A DNA stretch of 64,000 bases, taken from assembly GCF_031877795.1 (NCBI RefSeq), contig NC_133932.1, positions 76,559,937 to 76,623,936 on the forward strand, given 5' to 3'. The notes under the pieces are model-generated. The model did no database searches, had not been told where the DNA came from, and worked only from the letters and a program-made list of their open reading frames with translations. The DNA is from Strix aluco. Lineage: Eukaryota; Chordata; Aves; Strigiformes; Strigidae. This document shows, piece by piece, positions 48,962-63,400 of this stretch. The stretch's first letter is position 1. Each line of letters opens with the position of its first letter. The position numbers and the translations under genes are program-made.

Positions 48962-51486
48962 CCAGCAGCAAAGAGAAGAAGTGTTAAGTGACATGAGATA
49001 CGACAGCTTCAGTCTACCAGCCAACCCATCATCATCAGGGACAAATGGGCTTCTAATCAGGATTTGAAGAATAAAAAGAATAAGACTTTGAATGACTATC
49101 AACAGGCAAACCGCAGGGGTATGAGGAAGATGAGGCAGCACATTTCTCCTCTGGCAATGTGGTGTCTGTCCCCTTTTGCTCCTGTCATATGAAAACATCA
49201 CCCAGCAGACAAATGTGGGAGCAACCATTTAAAAAAGATCAAAGTAAACTCCTCTGACTTTTCCTTAGAACTTCCTGTCATTTTTATGTAACCCAGTCTT
49301 TTGGCAAACTGAGACAAATATCCTGAATTATTTTCAGTCACCTTGAAACAGTAGGGGGTTTTTTGTAAATACGTTATTCAGAGAAAAACACTTTGCCTGG
49401 GTCTAATCAGAAACTAATTAGAATCAGCATATGCTTTTCTGCACAGTTACCGTGTCATCTGGAACAGTTAGATGTACAAACCCAGATCTAATCAAACTGA
49501 GATGCTTAACGTTGGGAGCATTATTATCTGAAGAGTCTTCCGCAGTCAACAGAAAAAGAAATAGCAACATGATTCAACTTACCTAGTATCCTGAACTATC
49601 CTCTAAAAATGGTTATTGGTCCCCCTTGATTATAGAGGGTGTGATTGAGAGAATGGTTATTGAGAGTGTGATTTAGTTGCCTGAGCACTGGTAGCCAGCA
49701 CTATTTTGGATGCCCCAGAGTAGCCACCTGGCCTGCACCAGCCCCTTTGGAAGAGCACAGATCTCTCCTAAGTCCCGTGGCATATCTGCCAGGCCCAAGC
49801 AGGTGTCTCAGGTACCATGAAGTATCCCAAATGGCACTTATGAGTTTCACCTTAACCACTTCTGGGTGCTTCAGATAAGGCCTGAAGTCATAAAAGGTGA
49901 GCCTGGGTGGCTGGGACACTGCTGTATCTGCAAGTGAAAAGTAACAGGAGTGGCAAAAGCTGAAGCCATGGCTGGGCTGAGAGCCAAGGAGTGAGGAAGC
50001 TGCTACAGAGCAAGCCATGAGTGCAGAACTCCATTTGTTCTTGAGTGAGGGACTATGTGTTATGAGGAGATTGCTCAGACACTATCATTATAAAGCTTAT
50101 GTGTGAAACTCTTTGCCTGAACCCACTCCTAATATACATGTCATGAAGCCATCACACACATATACACACAAATCCCACTTTTCTGCATCATTTTTTTATT
50201 CTACACCTATTTACATTATCACAGTTCTATAAATTACACTTAGAGAGACAAGGAACCAAAGCAAAAGCCAGAATTTGCAAAACTGAAAACTTCGGTCACC
50301 ACAAAATTCTCTCTTAAATTTTCTTGCCCGTTTGATAAACTTCCCACTTGTCCTTTTGATGTTTTCTTCTGGATAGAGCTAAACATTTTCCTGTATCATA
50401 AAAAAAATTCTTCAGCTTTATCATTAATCATAGAACTAAGACATTCATATGAAACAATTCATTTTATGGCAGCACACTAGGCTTTTAAAAGGAGATATGA
50501 GAGGTTTTCCATCTTATGAGGATCAATGTTGTTGTACAACCAAGAGAAATTTCAGTCCATTTTTCAAACCATCTGAAGTCCCATGTATTGAAGAAAAATC
50601 ATTCAGCAAATATAGTTTCAATTCAAGTGGTAATTTATGATTCTATATGACTGCAATGAAATTTGTAACACTGGCCACCAAAGTTTATCACCAAGACTTT
50701 TTCAAGCAAAATACAAGTCTCCCACCCTAACTGCAGGTTTTAATTTAAACAAACATGCAAGATAGGACAGATTATTTTCACAACTGAAAACCGTTCACCT
50801 GATTTACACTCAGTAGATAATGATGCATAGCTGAACATGTTCAACCACTGAATAATTTCAAAGTGTACTGTGAACAGCCCCATCCTCCTGCAATACAATC
50901 CAGTTTAAGGAGTCTAAGGCAGGTTCCTGAGCTGGAAACCAAGGCTGTCTGCACAGAGAAGCAGCATCTCTTTCAATGGACTGTCCATGCTGATTCCTAA
51001 TTTGAGCACCTATAGTAGATATCTAAAGTCAGATCCTGGAATAACCCCTACTTTGTGTAATTCTGAGGCCAAGCAAGAGTTGGATAAAGTGTTAATACTG
51101 AAATACCTGTAGGAAATAGCTGGAGGGCTGGAAATAAGCAAGAATAACAATAATTTTAAAGTATATAGCATGTCACTTACGGAGGTCAGATTATAAAAAC
51201 CCAAGATGCAGAGATCTGTGCCAATATACTTCAAACCCTTTATCAAGACCTACCAAGACTGACAAGGAATTAAGAAGACAGACTGTGAAGACATTAGTTC
51301 ATTTGTATAATGTAAATATACTACTGTTTTGGCCTTCTATGTTCAGGAATACCAAAACACCACCCAGGTATAATGTTTAAAACAACTTCATTATTCAACA
51401 AATGCTCCAGCACGTTCTACTTGTTTGGACCACTATGTGGCTGATGAAGGTGAGTGCGTTTTGATCACAAAGTGTATGGAAGATTG

Positions 51487-51535
51487 TTTGTGCATGATAT
51501 TGGACAAGCAGAAGGAAAATCATTTGTGCATGATA
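51487..51535. repeat. Short direct repeat, 36-bp offset
   Basis: TTTGTGCATGATA occurs at 51487 and 51523, with related bases on both sides, consistent with a small local duplication. Confidence 0.6.
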
Positions 51536-54260
51536 CTGACCAGGTGTAATCCGTGGAGCTGGCCAAAGAACAATGGGTTTGTAGAGTTCTGGTCATTTCA
51601 ACCTTCAGCGAGTGATTAAAAAAAAAAGCTGCAGTGAACAATTGGTCTTAACAGAGAGACTGCTGGTAGGACTAGGAATAAATTTCACTCTTGATAAAGA
51701 TGAGGGAGAAAGACACTGTTGAGAAATCTCAGAAAGAGCAACACTGTTGGAGTTCAAAAAAGAAGATATGATGTAAATCCTTGAAGATGTCAGACTGTAT
51801 AATCTGAAAAAAGAAGGGTTTTGCAGATATTCTTTGCATGTGCACCCAAAAATCATCTAAACACATTGGACAGAAGCCCAGCTCCACACCCCAGGGCCTT
51901 GTCTAACCACCAAGCACATAGGCAACTGGATCAGGTTAACTGCAGAGGCTAAGAGAAAGCGAGTGAATGTATAAGTATCTGCTTGCATGAAGTTTCAGCC
52001 AATGAGAACACCAATGCTCTTCCCCTTGCAACAGCCACACCTAAATAAGACAAACCAAAAATTAAATATTAACCTGCTGAAAACATCTATAAAAATGTAT
52101 ATATATACTTACAATATAACTGTATAACAGACCTTAATTTTCAGTTGGAGTATTTGTGCACCATGACATGAGATGGTCTAAGTAGATTTAGCTTTGTCTT
52201 TGTCAATGTTTATAAAATTACTCTAAAACTTGTCCCTCAAACAAACAAAAACTTAAAGGGAAGAAAGCAAGGTCAGTCGAAAGCTAACAACAGCACAGCA
52301 AAAAATCCTTTGAACAGACCTTGAAGCTGAATGATATGTTAGAGCTACTTACTAGTGAGATATGGAGTGCATGTGCTTGATGGCAATAATAATGCTGTTA
52401 TCAACATGGAAATGCTAGGTTTAAACTTAATCTTTTCCCTGATAAACTCTCCCTTTATCCAGCCCAAGGATTTATAGCCTAGACTGCTAAAAGTATTTCA
52501 GACTCAGACTCAGGACCAAACTGTGTATCTGTTTGTCCCATTTCTGTAAGGATTGGAAGACAGTGCATTTTAAATGCAAATACTTGAAGTCCCAACACTA
52601 GAAGCTGAGTAGCAGAGCTGGCAGGTCTGAGGAGGTCCCTGGGGAGCCACGCAGTAAGTATAAACCACGTGCAGTCAGCTGTGCTGAGAGCTGGCCCAGG
52701 GCTCAGCAGTGCTCCACACTAACAGAACAGTAGCTCAGGCAGCAAAAGTGGAGATGGCAGTACCCACCAGACTGCAGCAAAATAGGGGAAATAAAAGTAG
52801 TAAACAGATAGTTAGTGGTCACAAAATGTCTATAGGCTTGTAAGGAAAATAAAAGTCTTGCAGTAAAATGACCAAAATGGACCTTTAACTTTTTTTTTTC
52901 AGCAGTATGTGAAAAACCTTTTTGCTCTTCCTTGAGATGCACATTTATTTTGAAAATCATGGATAATAAATATATTTATGTTTCAAACCTTTACAACATT
53001 GCAAAATTTTGGGTTAAATTAAAAATAATTATTGTAAGCAGTCATAGAAATGTCATTTTATATTTGCTAATAGAGAACACATTCAAAACAGCTGAAATCA
53101 GAAGTGTCGTTTCTGTACACATCCTTTTCAGTAGCTTTTCCATCATTTCAGAGTTTTTTCTGGACTTACTGAAGTGAAAGACTCCTGTGACCAACACTGG
53201 TGATTGCTATGGGGTGACAAAAGTCTAAGAGGTGAGCCAGAGCTATGGCAGGAGAAATGGAGGAACCAAGACAACTCTGCTTTCCACAAACTGAGAGAAT
53301 CAGTCATCAAGGGATGAGTCATCCTCATGCAATGGCCGTTAATGCCTGAATATATGGTTTGCACAGAAGTACATAGGTACATGAGTTCTCTCTAATGTCC
53401 AGGAAAAGAAATGGCAGTGTCTTTCTGATCTGCTACTTTTGTCTAGCCTGTGATAAGGAGGAAAATTAATCCGTAACACTTAAAGAGCAGAATTCATTTT
53501 CTGATGGTAAGAACAGAATGTACAAATCATCACTTAGGTTTTGTTGATTTGCCAGTAGTAACATTTGGGTTGCAACATCCAGCTTTATAATACAATAAAC
53601 TTTATTTCGTATAGTATCTTTTATTAAAAACTGCCTCCCAAGTTGCTTTGTTAAATAATGGACTAGTCTCAGTTGAACAATAAACACAGCTGCAGGAGAG
53701 GAGAGAGGTTCAGAGCAGTAAACAAGGAAAACAGTGTTTCAGTGTGGTTTGAGCACCAAGGATGGCTTTCCTCCTTCAGATGTTATAAGCGGGGTCTCCT
53801 TTCAGTCCACTAGCAAGCAATTAGGATGAGTTCATCGGAATAAAAAGAGTTTTCTAAAGAGAATTTTGATTTCTGTGGCATTTAATTTGCTTTGCTTCAA
53901 AACAGCAGCTGTCATGTGTCACCGTCCATGTAACTTGGTTCAGGGCAGTCCTAAGGCACTAAGGAGGAATTTGGACCCTGCAACTGAGGACAGCAAACCC
54001 TAGACTTCACATGTCAGCTGCCAAGAGTCCATCAGTAACAGGGCGAAGGGGGAAGGATTAGTGCCCTCATTTTGTATCACTGCCTGGCAATCTGAGCACT
54101 TGCCCAAGATGTGGCATATTTGTCACCAGGCTGAACCCTTTGAGTTGTATCTTCCCTGTTCTTCTAGTAAGTATATCCCACATTAATGCTTGTGAAGAGA
54201 ACTTCCCCTGAAGTAGAGATAGCAGGAGTAATGTCATGTTACTCCTGGGTGTATTCCAAC

Positions 54261-54470
54261 TGGACACAAGAGGAAAATTTTTCACAATAAGAACAATCAG
54301 TCATTGGAATAATCTCCCCAGGGAAGTGGTGGATTCCCCAACATTGGACACTTTTAAGATTTAGCTGGACAGGATGCTGGGCCAGCTTGTCTAGACTGTG
54401 CTTTTGTCAAGAAAGTTTAGACCAGGTGATCCTTGAGATCCCTTCCAACCTGGTATTCTACGGCTTTATA
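54261..54470 (+). mobile_element. CR1 LINE, short 3' fragment
   Basis: AAGAGGAAAATTTTTCACAA, CCAGGGAAGTGGTGGATTCC, CTAGACTGTGCTTTTGTCAA and CCTTCCAACCTGGTATTCTA cover the ORF2 end and 3' UTR. The tail has decayed to CGGCTTTATA. Same subfamily and orientation as the 35.1-kb copy. Confidence 0.93.
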
Positions 54471-57400
54471 AATATACAGTATAAATCTATGCAAATATAA
54501 ATATAAAAAATCTCATGGAGCAGTTATGGATGGGTCAACAGATGTAACAAGTCTTGTAGAAACCAAAGAAACTTTCACTGTTACTCTTAAATTTGTCATT
54601 ATACAGTACCTGCATATATATATGTAAAATTTTCAAATTAAAGCAGAATCCCTGTTGCATTCAGTGCCAGTCATCTCAGTATTAATTACTGTTATGTTAA
54701 GACAGAAAGCATCACATCCCCCCTCTGTTTATGCACATGAAAAACCCACACCTACACAAGAAGACAGCCATTGCCACTAAGAGCTCACCATCAAGGTAGC
54801 AAAAGTCAAATAAAGGCAGCAAACAAGTGGGACCAAGAAGCACAACAAAAGAAAGAGGTCCTCAAAACCCCATCTTTCCAGATGCTTTTTTGCCCCTCTT
54901 CCTCCCTGGGGGAAGGGAAACCTTCTTCCCCATCTGCTCGTGCTTCCTTTTGACCACATTTTGCCACCGTCCTAGCCATGCACATGCTTACAGCGAGTTT
55001 TCAAAAGCATTTTGGCATGGAGGATTACCTTTTAAAAGGTAATCTTTACAAGCAAAATAGGCGGAATGGGAGAAAAAACTTGTTTAATGTCATGTCTTTC
55101 ACAAAATACTATGTTTTCAGTTAGATTAGAAAAATACCAGCAACATCTCCATTCAAGCCCATTCTTTTGGGGGGGTTATAACCCTTCAAGGTTTTTTGTT
55201 CTTTTTTTTTTACAGGGGGCAGGGCCAAGACAAAATTTAATAGAGCATCGTTTAGTTTAGTTTCAAGTGTGTAGTCCTAACAGGAGCCCATAATAAGCAC
55301 ATCTCATTCCAATTCCCCTTATAAGAATACCCTTGAGCAACACATTAAAAACAAACTAGGCAAAGCACTATATGTGATCAAAAGTGCTGTTTCTACATTG
55401 TAAAGCATCAAGGGATTCTTTACAACAAGGCTTAACATTTGAAACTGTTTATAAGGGTTCCTCATTTTTCCCTTTTTATTAAAAAATAATATAATTTAAT
55501 GCATGTTTTGAGACTGCTAAGGAGAGTAAAATTAAGCATTTGAGCAAACAGTCACAAAAACAGGACCTCAGACTGTGAAGTCCTTGGACACACACTCCTG
55601 ATGCCCCTGCTAAGGCCAGCCTGCATTTTCTGATGCCAACCACAGCAAAACAAGAACTTACAGTAGGAATAAATGGCAATCACTGGAGGATAGATTAATA
55701 GCTCTGTGGCACTTTGAAGTCTAGATCTAGGAGTGAAGATGAAGTGCAGTTAAATGCTGAGTATCATGGAAGTCACCAGACGTAATTTTTTCCCAGTTCT
55801 CTTCAAATGTGAGTTTAAAAGTTGAAGTGGGGAATTAACTTCAGACTGGAGGTCTGTATTTAGACCAAGCAAGAAATCATTGAAAAGAAAGAATGGCAAC
55901 CCTGAGACACAAATGAAATGAGCTGCCAAGCAGATTTTTCACAGTCATGATAATTATTTTTGAAATCTCACAGCTTGCTTTTCTCCAAGTAGAAAGTAAT
56001 TCCCCTCACTATTCTCTTTCATGACAACTTGGGCATCAGCTCTCTCAAAACTGATTTTCACTTGCAGTGGTTTTGTTAATTATTACAATGAGATACGCAA
56101 GAATCTAAGGCTTTAAGAAAAAAAACAAATATGGTGCCTTATTGTCTATTTAATTAGAACACAATAAAGTGTAGAATTTATCCTTTTTAATGTTTTGCAG
56201 GCAATTTTCACACATGTGGTAAGTTTGTTAGAAATTTCATGCATAGTTAGGTTTAAAGCTTCCCTGATGTTTGTCAGATACAGCTGAAGCAGTGATTTTG
56301 TGTTGTAGATATAATTAGGTGGCACATTGCCATAAGTTTCCCTTTTTCCCCCTTCTTTTTGCAACTCAGATGTCAAAGCAAATTATTGATCATCTGTAAG
56401 ATGTGAGAGGGCTGGTTATAGGGAAAAAAATTAAGGCTACATTTTCATTAGTTTTTCACTGAAATTTGCAAGTTTGTGAAGCATATTCTCATCTGGATGG
56501 ATTGTGTCTCCCACTCTGTTCGTGTTGCTCTCTTATCCTAAAGCAGCTTGTCATTGAAATGTTCTCACCTGGGAAATAATTGCTTGTTTCAGTCAGGATC
56601 TTGGTGACTGTGTGTCCTCCTCACAAGAACTATCACCCCTGTTGGGCTTTTTTGATTCTGCTGACAACAGAAAATCAACGAATTGAAAGAAGGAGAAATG
56701 TCTGTGCAGTGTTTGAGAGCTGGCCTGCTGCCATGCTAAACCAAGAGCCAAAGCCTGCACAGGCAGGAGCTGCCAGCACTGCCTGGGTACAAGCAAAGGG
56801 CACCCCATGAGGAGAGAAGACTGTGAGATCACCACCACCCTGACAAGCTGCCTGCAGGCTCCATGCCCAAAAGTAGGCAAAGCTTTTGGGCACCAACAGG
56901 CACCTTGTGCTGGCAAATGCTCTCACAGCTGCTTGTCAGAGATCATGTAGACCTGGTTAGAGAAATTAAATCTCCCTTTCACCTCTTCTGCAAAGCTTTT
57001 CTAAATCAAGGGCAGGAGGAAGTGGTAGGGTACTTAGGAAATGTTCTGCTGCCATTTCCAACAGTGTCTGCTCTCTGGAGACTCAGATGAAAGATGAGCC
57101 GGGCTTGTCTGAACCTGCTGTGTCAGTTCCCTTCACTGCCAACAGCAAGGAACACGACTCACCTCATCCTTAGGTAGACAATTAAAGCAGGACAGGTGAA
57201 CTGCATTTTCAAACATCTATTTTAAGGCTCTCAGGAAGTCTGCTATCTAGCAGAAAATGTAGAAGATGACAAAGTGTCTGAAACTGTGCAAGATAAATCC
57301 CAGTCCACACTCCAGATAGTGATCTAACCCTTTCCTGCACACACTGTGCAAATGTTTTGGGAAATATATATTCATCAGCACCTCCCATAATGGCAGACAT

Positions 57401-60400
57401 AAAATGGAAGTGAAAAATAATATATCTTTGATTTCATTTTAAACCCCTTTGATGTACTGGTTAAAGCTTTGGTTCTTTCATGCAGAAGCTGAATTCCCTT
57501 GGTGGTATAACCATCTTAATTCTTTAAACTGCCCATCCAACAGGGGAATTTTGCATTTCTTTTAATATCTAAATATTAAAATGTAAATGCTTCTTAATAA
57601 CAAAATTATATTGTATTATTTCTTTATTAAGGTAATTATATCTATAATGTTCAATAGTAACAATTCCCTTAGTAATCTATACATTTCTGATTCCCAGCTC
57701 AGAGTACAATTTCTTCAGCAATTCTGGTAACATCTCAATTGCTGAGATAGTTACAGTATTGATAATTTGAAGATTTCAGCAGTACTAAATCAAGCCCTCA
57801 CAACCTTGAGACTTGTCTAAAAAACCAGAAGTGATCGTTCTTCTTCTTTTCTGCTTTTGATCATATTGACTCAGACTTGAACTCTTTCAAGTTGTATTGG
57901 GCCAAATTAAAGCTTACCTTCCTCTTTTCTTTGCAGTACCCATTCCTCTGGCGTGACTGCACCGACCAAATATCATGACCATTTTGCAAGGTGAAGGGCA
58001 GTAGGAAATAAATCCTAAGAAGAAAATCTTATCACAAAGTTATGTGATGTTTAAGCAGTTACAGTATGACAACACCATCTCCTTGAGCCACACAGCTGTT
58101 ATTTCCTGCTCCAAACATGAACAGACTAATGATTTTCCTCCTTACCTATTTTTTCATACCTCTGTGTAACATTTCTAACATTACAGCCTTCTTGCTTTCA
58201 GTCTCCTGCCGAACAACATGTCAGTAGATTGCAACCCATGGCTCATTAAGGCAGTTCTGTGGTGCTAAATTCATAGCAAAATCTGGATTTACAGCTTTTT
58301 TCAGTGGACAATTTATTATTTTAATGACTTTTTCCACTGTCTGTTATACTGGGAATGATGGAGACTAGCAGTAATGTGTCTAAATCTAAATTTTACTGCA
58401 AATTGCCCAACTTTATGTTCTCTAAACTGTGGCCCACAGTCAAACATTATTATTCAACATGTACAATGTGTAGTGAAAGATGGGCTGGATATGTATGATC
58501 ATGTGTTATTGTAGTATCTACCACAGGGAAGTGAAAATAGCAGTCCAGGATATGTCCCTCAGCAATTTTTTAGCAAAACAGGGAAAGATGTCTTTTGTTT
58601 GTTTGTTTTTGAGAAGGAATACAAATAAAAGATTGAATTCTTTTGTGATCTTTTAATTCCAAGAGAGGACCTTTCAGAAGCATGTCCAAAATTGTGCATG
58701 TTGCAACCAAAATCCCAACAGCTAAAAACAAATCCTGCTAATTGCCCACCCTCAGTGGCTTAAGAACACACATTGCCATGAGAAATCATAAAATGCCTGC
58801 ATTGCCCATCCAAGATAAGTAAAGCAGGTAAGTGAGCTTCTATAAAAGCAATGGTACACATGACATAAGCACATGAATGATTGCATGTACGTGTCCATCT
58901 GCACCCTCTTTCTAGGTCTTTGTCACATGTACTGCTGCATGGCTGAATCTTGTCAAGCTGGGGGCAGGGAATGATGTGTCTTCACTGGTGGATAGCTCAG
59001 ACCTGACAAACCGTTCATTTGGGAGTGATTTGGTTTTTTTAATTTACAGTATTAAAAATAGTAATGTGCAATTTGCCACAGAGGATGGCCACATCTCTGA
59101 GCTCCCAACAGAAACAAGTTTCAGCAGAGCAAGGTCCAAATGTAACAGAGCATGTACTGCTTGGGGAAAAGCCTGGACCCTCAGGACAGCTCCAGAAGGC
59201 AGAGAGAAGGGGGAGAACAGAGAGGTTGGCAGTCTGTCCTGGTATGTCTGTCCTGGCAGAAAGGGAGCTGGACTTGGAGATGAGAGACAGTTTCCCCTTC
59301 CCTTGTCTCGTACAGAGCTGCTCTGATAGACAGTGAGGGCAATCCTTTCACCTTTGCATGAGCATACAGCACAGAAACAGGTTCACTCTTACCACAGAGT
59401 TGTCCTGGTAAAGACCATTAGTGTTCCTGGCTTTGTTGGCAATGCTTTGAGAGTCTGCAGCAGCCAGCAGATAAGGCTCACCTGTTTTGATAAGAAGAGG
59501 ACTTCATGCAGCCTGTGTGACTGTTGTGCCTGAGCCCTAAAGCTGAGTGGGGCTCTGACCATGACTTCTCCTGGACAACAGCGACACTCCCACAACCTGC
59601 CTGCACTTCAGAATCATTCTGGTGGAGACAACGTACTCTCAGAAAGCTCAGAGGAATAAAGGAAACAACAAAAGAGGTTAGACAGGACTGAGCCTACTAA
59701 AGGGGAAGAGAAAGTGAGAGACTGAATTGTTTCTCCAAAGGCAACCTGCCACAAAGGAGACAAGAAAGGACTTGGTGAAACTGTTGGCATGGATTGACAG
59801 ATCCAGTTATCACTACCACCCCCCTCTCTTATGTTTCATGACCCATAATAGCATAAGCTTTGCACTGAACCAGGCTCACAAGTGTACACAAAGATGACTT
59901 GCTTAATCTGTTCATTCTCACCAGCTAGAGGTTGGGTAGAAGTTATAGATACCATTTCTTCAGTACTGGTATTGATAAAAAGAGCAGGGAGACCATGAGC
60001 AGGTTAAAACCACGAGCAGGTTAAAACCACAGACCCAGTAGGTTTTGATTATTGTTCTCAGATGTGCTACTGTGGTGGACACAGGTCCATGGGAAACGGG
60101 AGGTGCCATACAACCTTACAGAGAGTGAGATGCATTATAGGTTCTATATGGAGATCTAGCAGGGGAAAGCAGCTTATGCCACGGCTGTCAGATATCTCTG
60201 TCAAACATATAGTAACAGGTCAAGAAGCAGTCCTGGAAAAACAGAGGGAGGAACTGGTAAACAGACTGGAAATACTGGAGTGCCTGAGAGAAGGTAGACA
60301 TCATAACACTCAGCAGGAAAACCATATTTGACTGGTAGGAAAACAGAGGCAGGAGCACAGAGGTTTGCCCAGAATCACTCAGGCAGTTACAGATAATTAG

Positions 60401-63400
60401 TGAAGTTGAGCTTCAGGTACATCACCCTGTGTTTGGTCCTGCTTCTCCCGGAGATGCTGATGTGGCGTTAAGGACAGACTGACGGATAATGTCTTTCAGA
60501 TGCCAAGTCTCCTCTTTAGAGCATGGTTGGTTTTCATAGAGTTGTCAGCCACACTTTCTAATCAGGAGCTAGAGAGCTGATTTTCCAAATTACACTGGAG
60601 TTCAGGATCAAATGTCAATTTTTTTTTAAAAAGTTCCCTTTGAGAAGTTGTTCTATGGTGAAATCATTGCTCCAAATCCCTTGGAAACTACCTTCTCTTC
60701 CTCTGAAATCCTTCTCTCTCTCTGATATTCAAATTGAATGGTAGAAAAAGGATGTAAACACAAAACATTTTGAAAACAACCAAGTTGGCTGATGGGTTGT
60801 TAAGTGCATGATTTCCTTCTCTCTGAAAAGGAGTGAAGGAAGTTTCTCAATAGTGAGTAGAGGCACCAGCGCCTGTGTCCCCTTGGGACTCTCCTTTCTG
60901 CACATGCCCCCCAGACCCATGCACGCACGTGCTCCCTGCTCCAGGGGTCACCACCACAACTGGTGGCTTCCTTGTCCCTTCTTCTCCAGGTCTGTCTGGA
61001 AAACCCAGGAACAGCATCCAGACTCAGCCTGCATCCGCATCCGGCCCAGATCCCTTTTTCTGGCAGCCTTCACCAGCCACCTCGAGGCAAACCTGCTGCC
61101 ACTGCTCTCTGCTTGTCTCTGGTATGACTCAAATGTAGGCTTGCACAGTGGAAGGAAAATTACAGCCCCAAATAAGGTTTCTTCCCACAATTGACTTTCA
61201 ATGAAACAAGCCCAGAAGGCTAGTAAAGCAGATCAAACTTCAAAGTCAGCATTTTAAACTTCTCCAGTTTATGCCAGCTGGAAGTAGAACACACACCTTG
61301 ACCCTCACATGGTGTCCTTTGTACCAGCCTCTCCCTTCTATAATCCCATCAAGACAAGCCTTGTGACAGGCAAGGATTTAGTAACCCCTTTGTGCCAGAG
61401 GGTCCATGCATCTTATGGTACCATTGCCCAACAATGACACCGGCCATAATCCCATTCCCCTGTTTTCCCATTTTCCCCAGATGTCTTCCTAGGTATTTTG
61501 ACACTAGCAATCTTTTGTTCCTGGGAGACATGTAATGAACTGTCCTGGAGTAGCATTTCTCAATTCTCCTTCAAACTCCAGCTCAGGACTCAATTCTAAT
61601 GACGTATTGATCACATTTATGCATATAGTGTAGTCACATATGTCAATATTAATGTCCTAACAGCTCCTTAGACAAGTAAGGGATGCTGTGTGAGTCCATG
61701 AAGACACCGAACAACTCTAACAGATAACATCATCCTTAAAAATATGTGGCCTAAATGGCAATACTCCTAAGGGAGGGGTTGATGGGACACTCTTGAAGGC
61801 CCCGTTCATAATCATTTTGAGCACCTCTAACAGGAAACAAATAGGGTCTTTTTGGACATTCTCTCACCAAGGAAAATGAGGTAACACACGATTTGAAATG
61901 GAAACATCAAAATCTTAAGCCCTTTCCAAATTTGTTGCCTCTTTATTGAGATATGCTGTGTCAAAGACATAAAACCAGCAGCTGCAGTACAGTAACAGGC
62001 ATGTTACATACATACCCCACATAGCTTGCAGGGCTGTTCTTCTCTGCATGAGCCCATTACAAGAGTGACACGTTGACTGCATGCAGGCTAAGAATATATA
62101 CAGACAGATGAATCTATAAGCTTGAACTCCATTATTTTATCTTAAGCTACAACGTTCTTGTCTTCCAAACCTGTTAGCCACACTTTGCATTATCAGTGTC
62201 CAGACACATGCATGAGGGTTATTTGCATAAACTATCAGATGTCAATACACATAATAAACAACCAACACTTAAGCATGCATGAATTATCTATTAAACTGGC
62301 TTGTTACCACCTCAGAGAAAGAGATGCAAGCAACCCTGGCTTCTCTCTGAAATGCACCACATTTGGGACCTTTTCTGACATTTGGTTTGCCAGCTTGCCT
62401 TTATTACAACAAGCCTCTTCCTGGTGAAACAGGCACATTGCTCCAAGCCAAGTCTCTTGTGCTGCTGATAGCACAGCTGGTCTTACCACAGGGCATGACC
62501 ATCACCTAAAGTGGGTACTTCTCTTCTGGGGAGGTGTCAACCCTCACTCACTCATATGCTGCTTTCTGCACAATTCGAAGGAGGTAGAGGGGGAATCCCT
62601 TCAGAGCTAAATTATTAAAGGAAACTGAGGCTTGTACCTTGGGTAGGATGAACCTTGACACTGCTTTTAGCAGATCTGGATCAACTGGACCAGAATCTCA
62701 TTTTCCCTCACTTGTACTTTTCATATGATGTTTTTTCTTTAGCTGAAGACTGTTCTGAGGCAAGATGTATGTCTTCCTATGAGAGATCTCCAAGGAGCAG
62801 CTGTTAGAGTACAAGAGACAGGAAGCTTCATAAGCACTCTAGTACAAGAACTTAACCAATTCTGTGTGTTTTAAAAAGTTTTTACATTCTCCAACCCTAT
62901 TCTTATGCACCATTTGAAGTCAGGGACATAGCTATGCCTCAGCATGAGCATATGTTAAAGTGCTTTGCTGTAGGAAAGAACTTTGTGTATTACTGCCAAA
63001 ATTTCATTCTCCCAAACTGGCTTTAAACTGGCTGGCTCAACAGCTGATGGCAGTATCACTGCAGCAGCAAGGAGCTCAGGGCCAGAAAGTCTAACCAACT
63101 TTTCAGATGGGTTTTGCAGCCTTCCTTGGTATCACTGCTATACATGCAGCAGGTAGCAAGTTTATGTCAAGGTAGTTCAGTGACAGAGCAGCTGCAGCCA
63201 GTTACCATGCTTGCTTATGTGTCAGTAACCAGGAGTAACAGGACCTGCTTTTTTGGGTCCCACCCCAAGAGCCTGGATGCACCGGGACTTGCTGTGGCTG
63301 AGCACGTCATGGGCCTGCTGGAAGACAGATGTTGCACTTTATTGTCTGGAGAGGACAGAGAAGGACAAAGGTGAAATTCCAAGAAATCACAAAAAACAGT

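Larger units (their letters stand above)
44523..54260. other. Intergenic, no gene seen
   Basis: About 9.7 kb without a recognisable gene. It contains the TACTAG-rich patch (45331-45435), an AT-rich homeodomain-motif block (47.45-47.86 kb), an A14 run (48948-48961), a CA/TA tract near 50.16 kb and a 36-bp-offset direct repeat at 51487-51535. The longest open frame (145 codons, minus, 48791-49228) has no recognised domain. Confidence 0.6.

Noticed and set aside
48791..49228. 145-codon open frame on the minus strand, the longest single frame in the window
   Set aside because: No recognisable domain, low-complexity hydrophobic middle, no splice or promoter context. A frame of this length is expected by chance in 64 kb.
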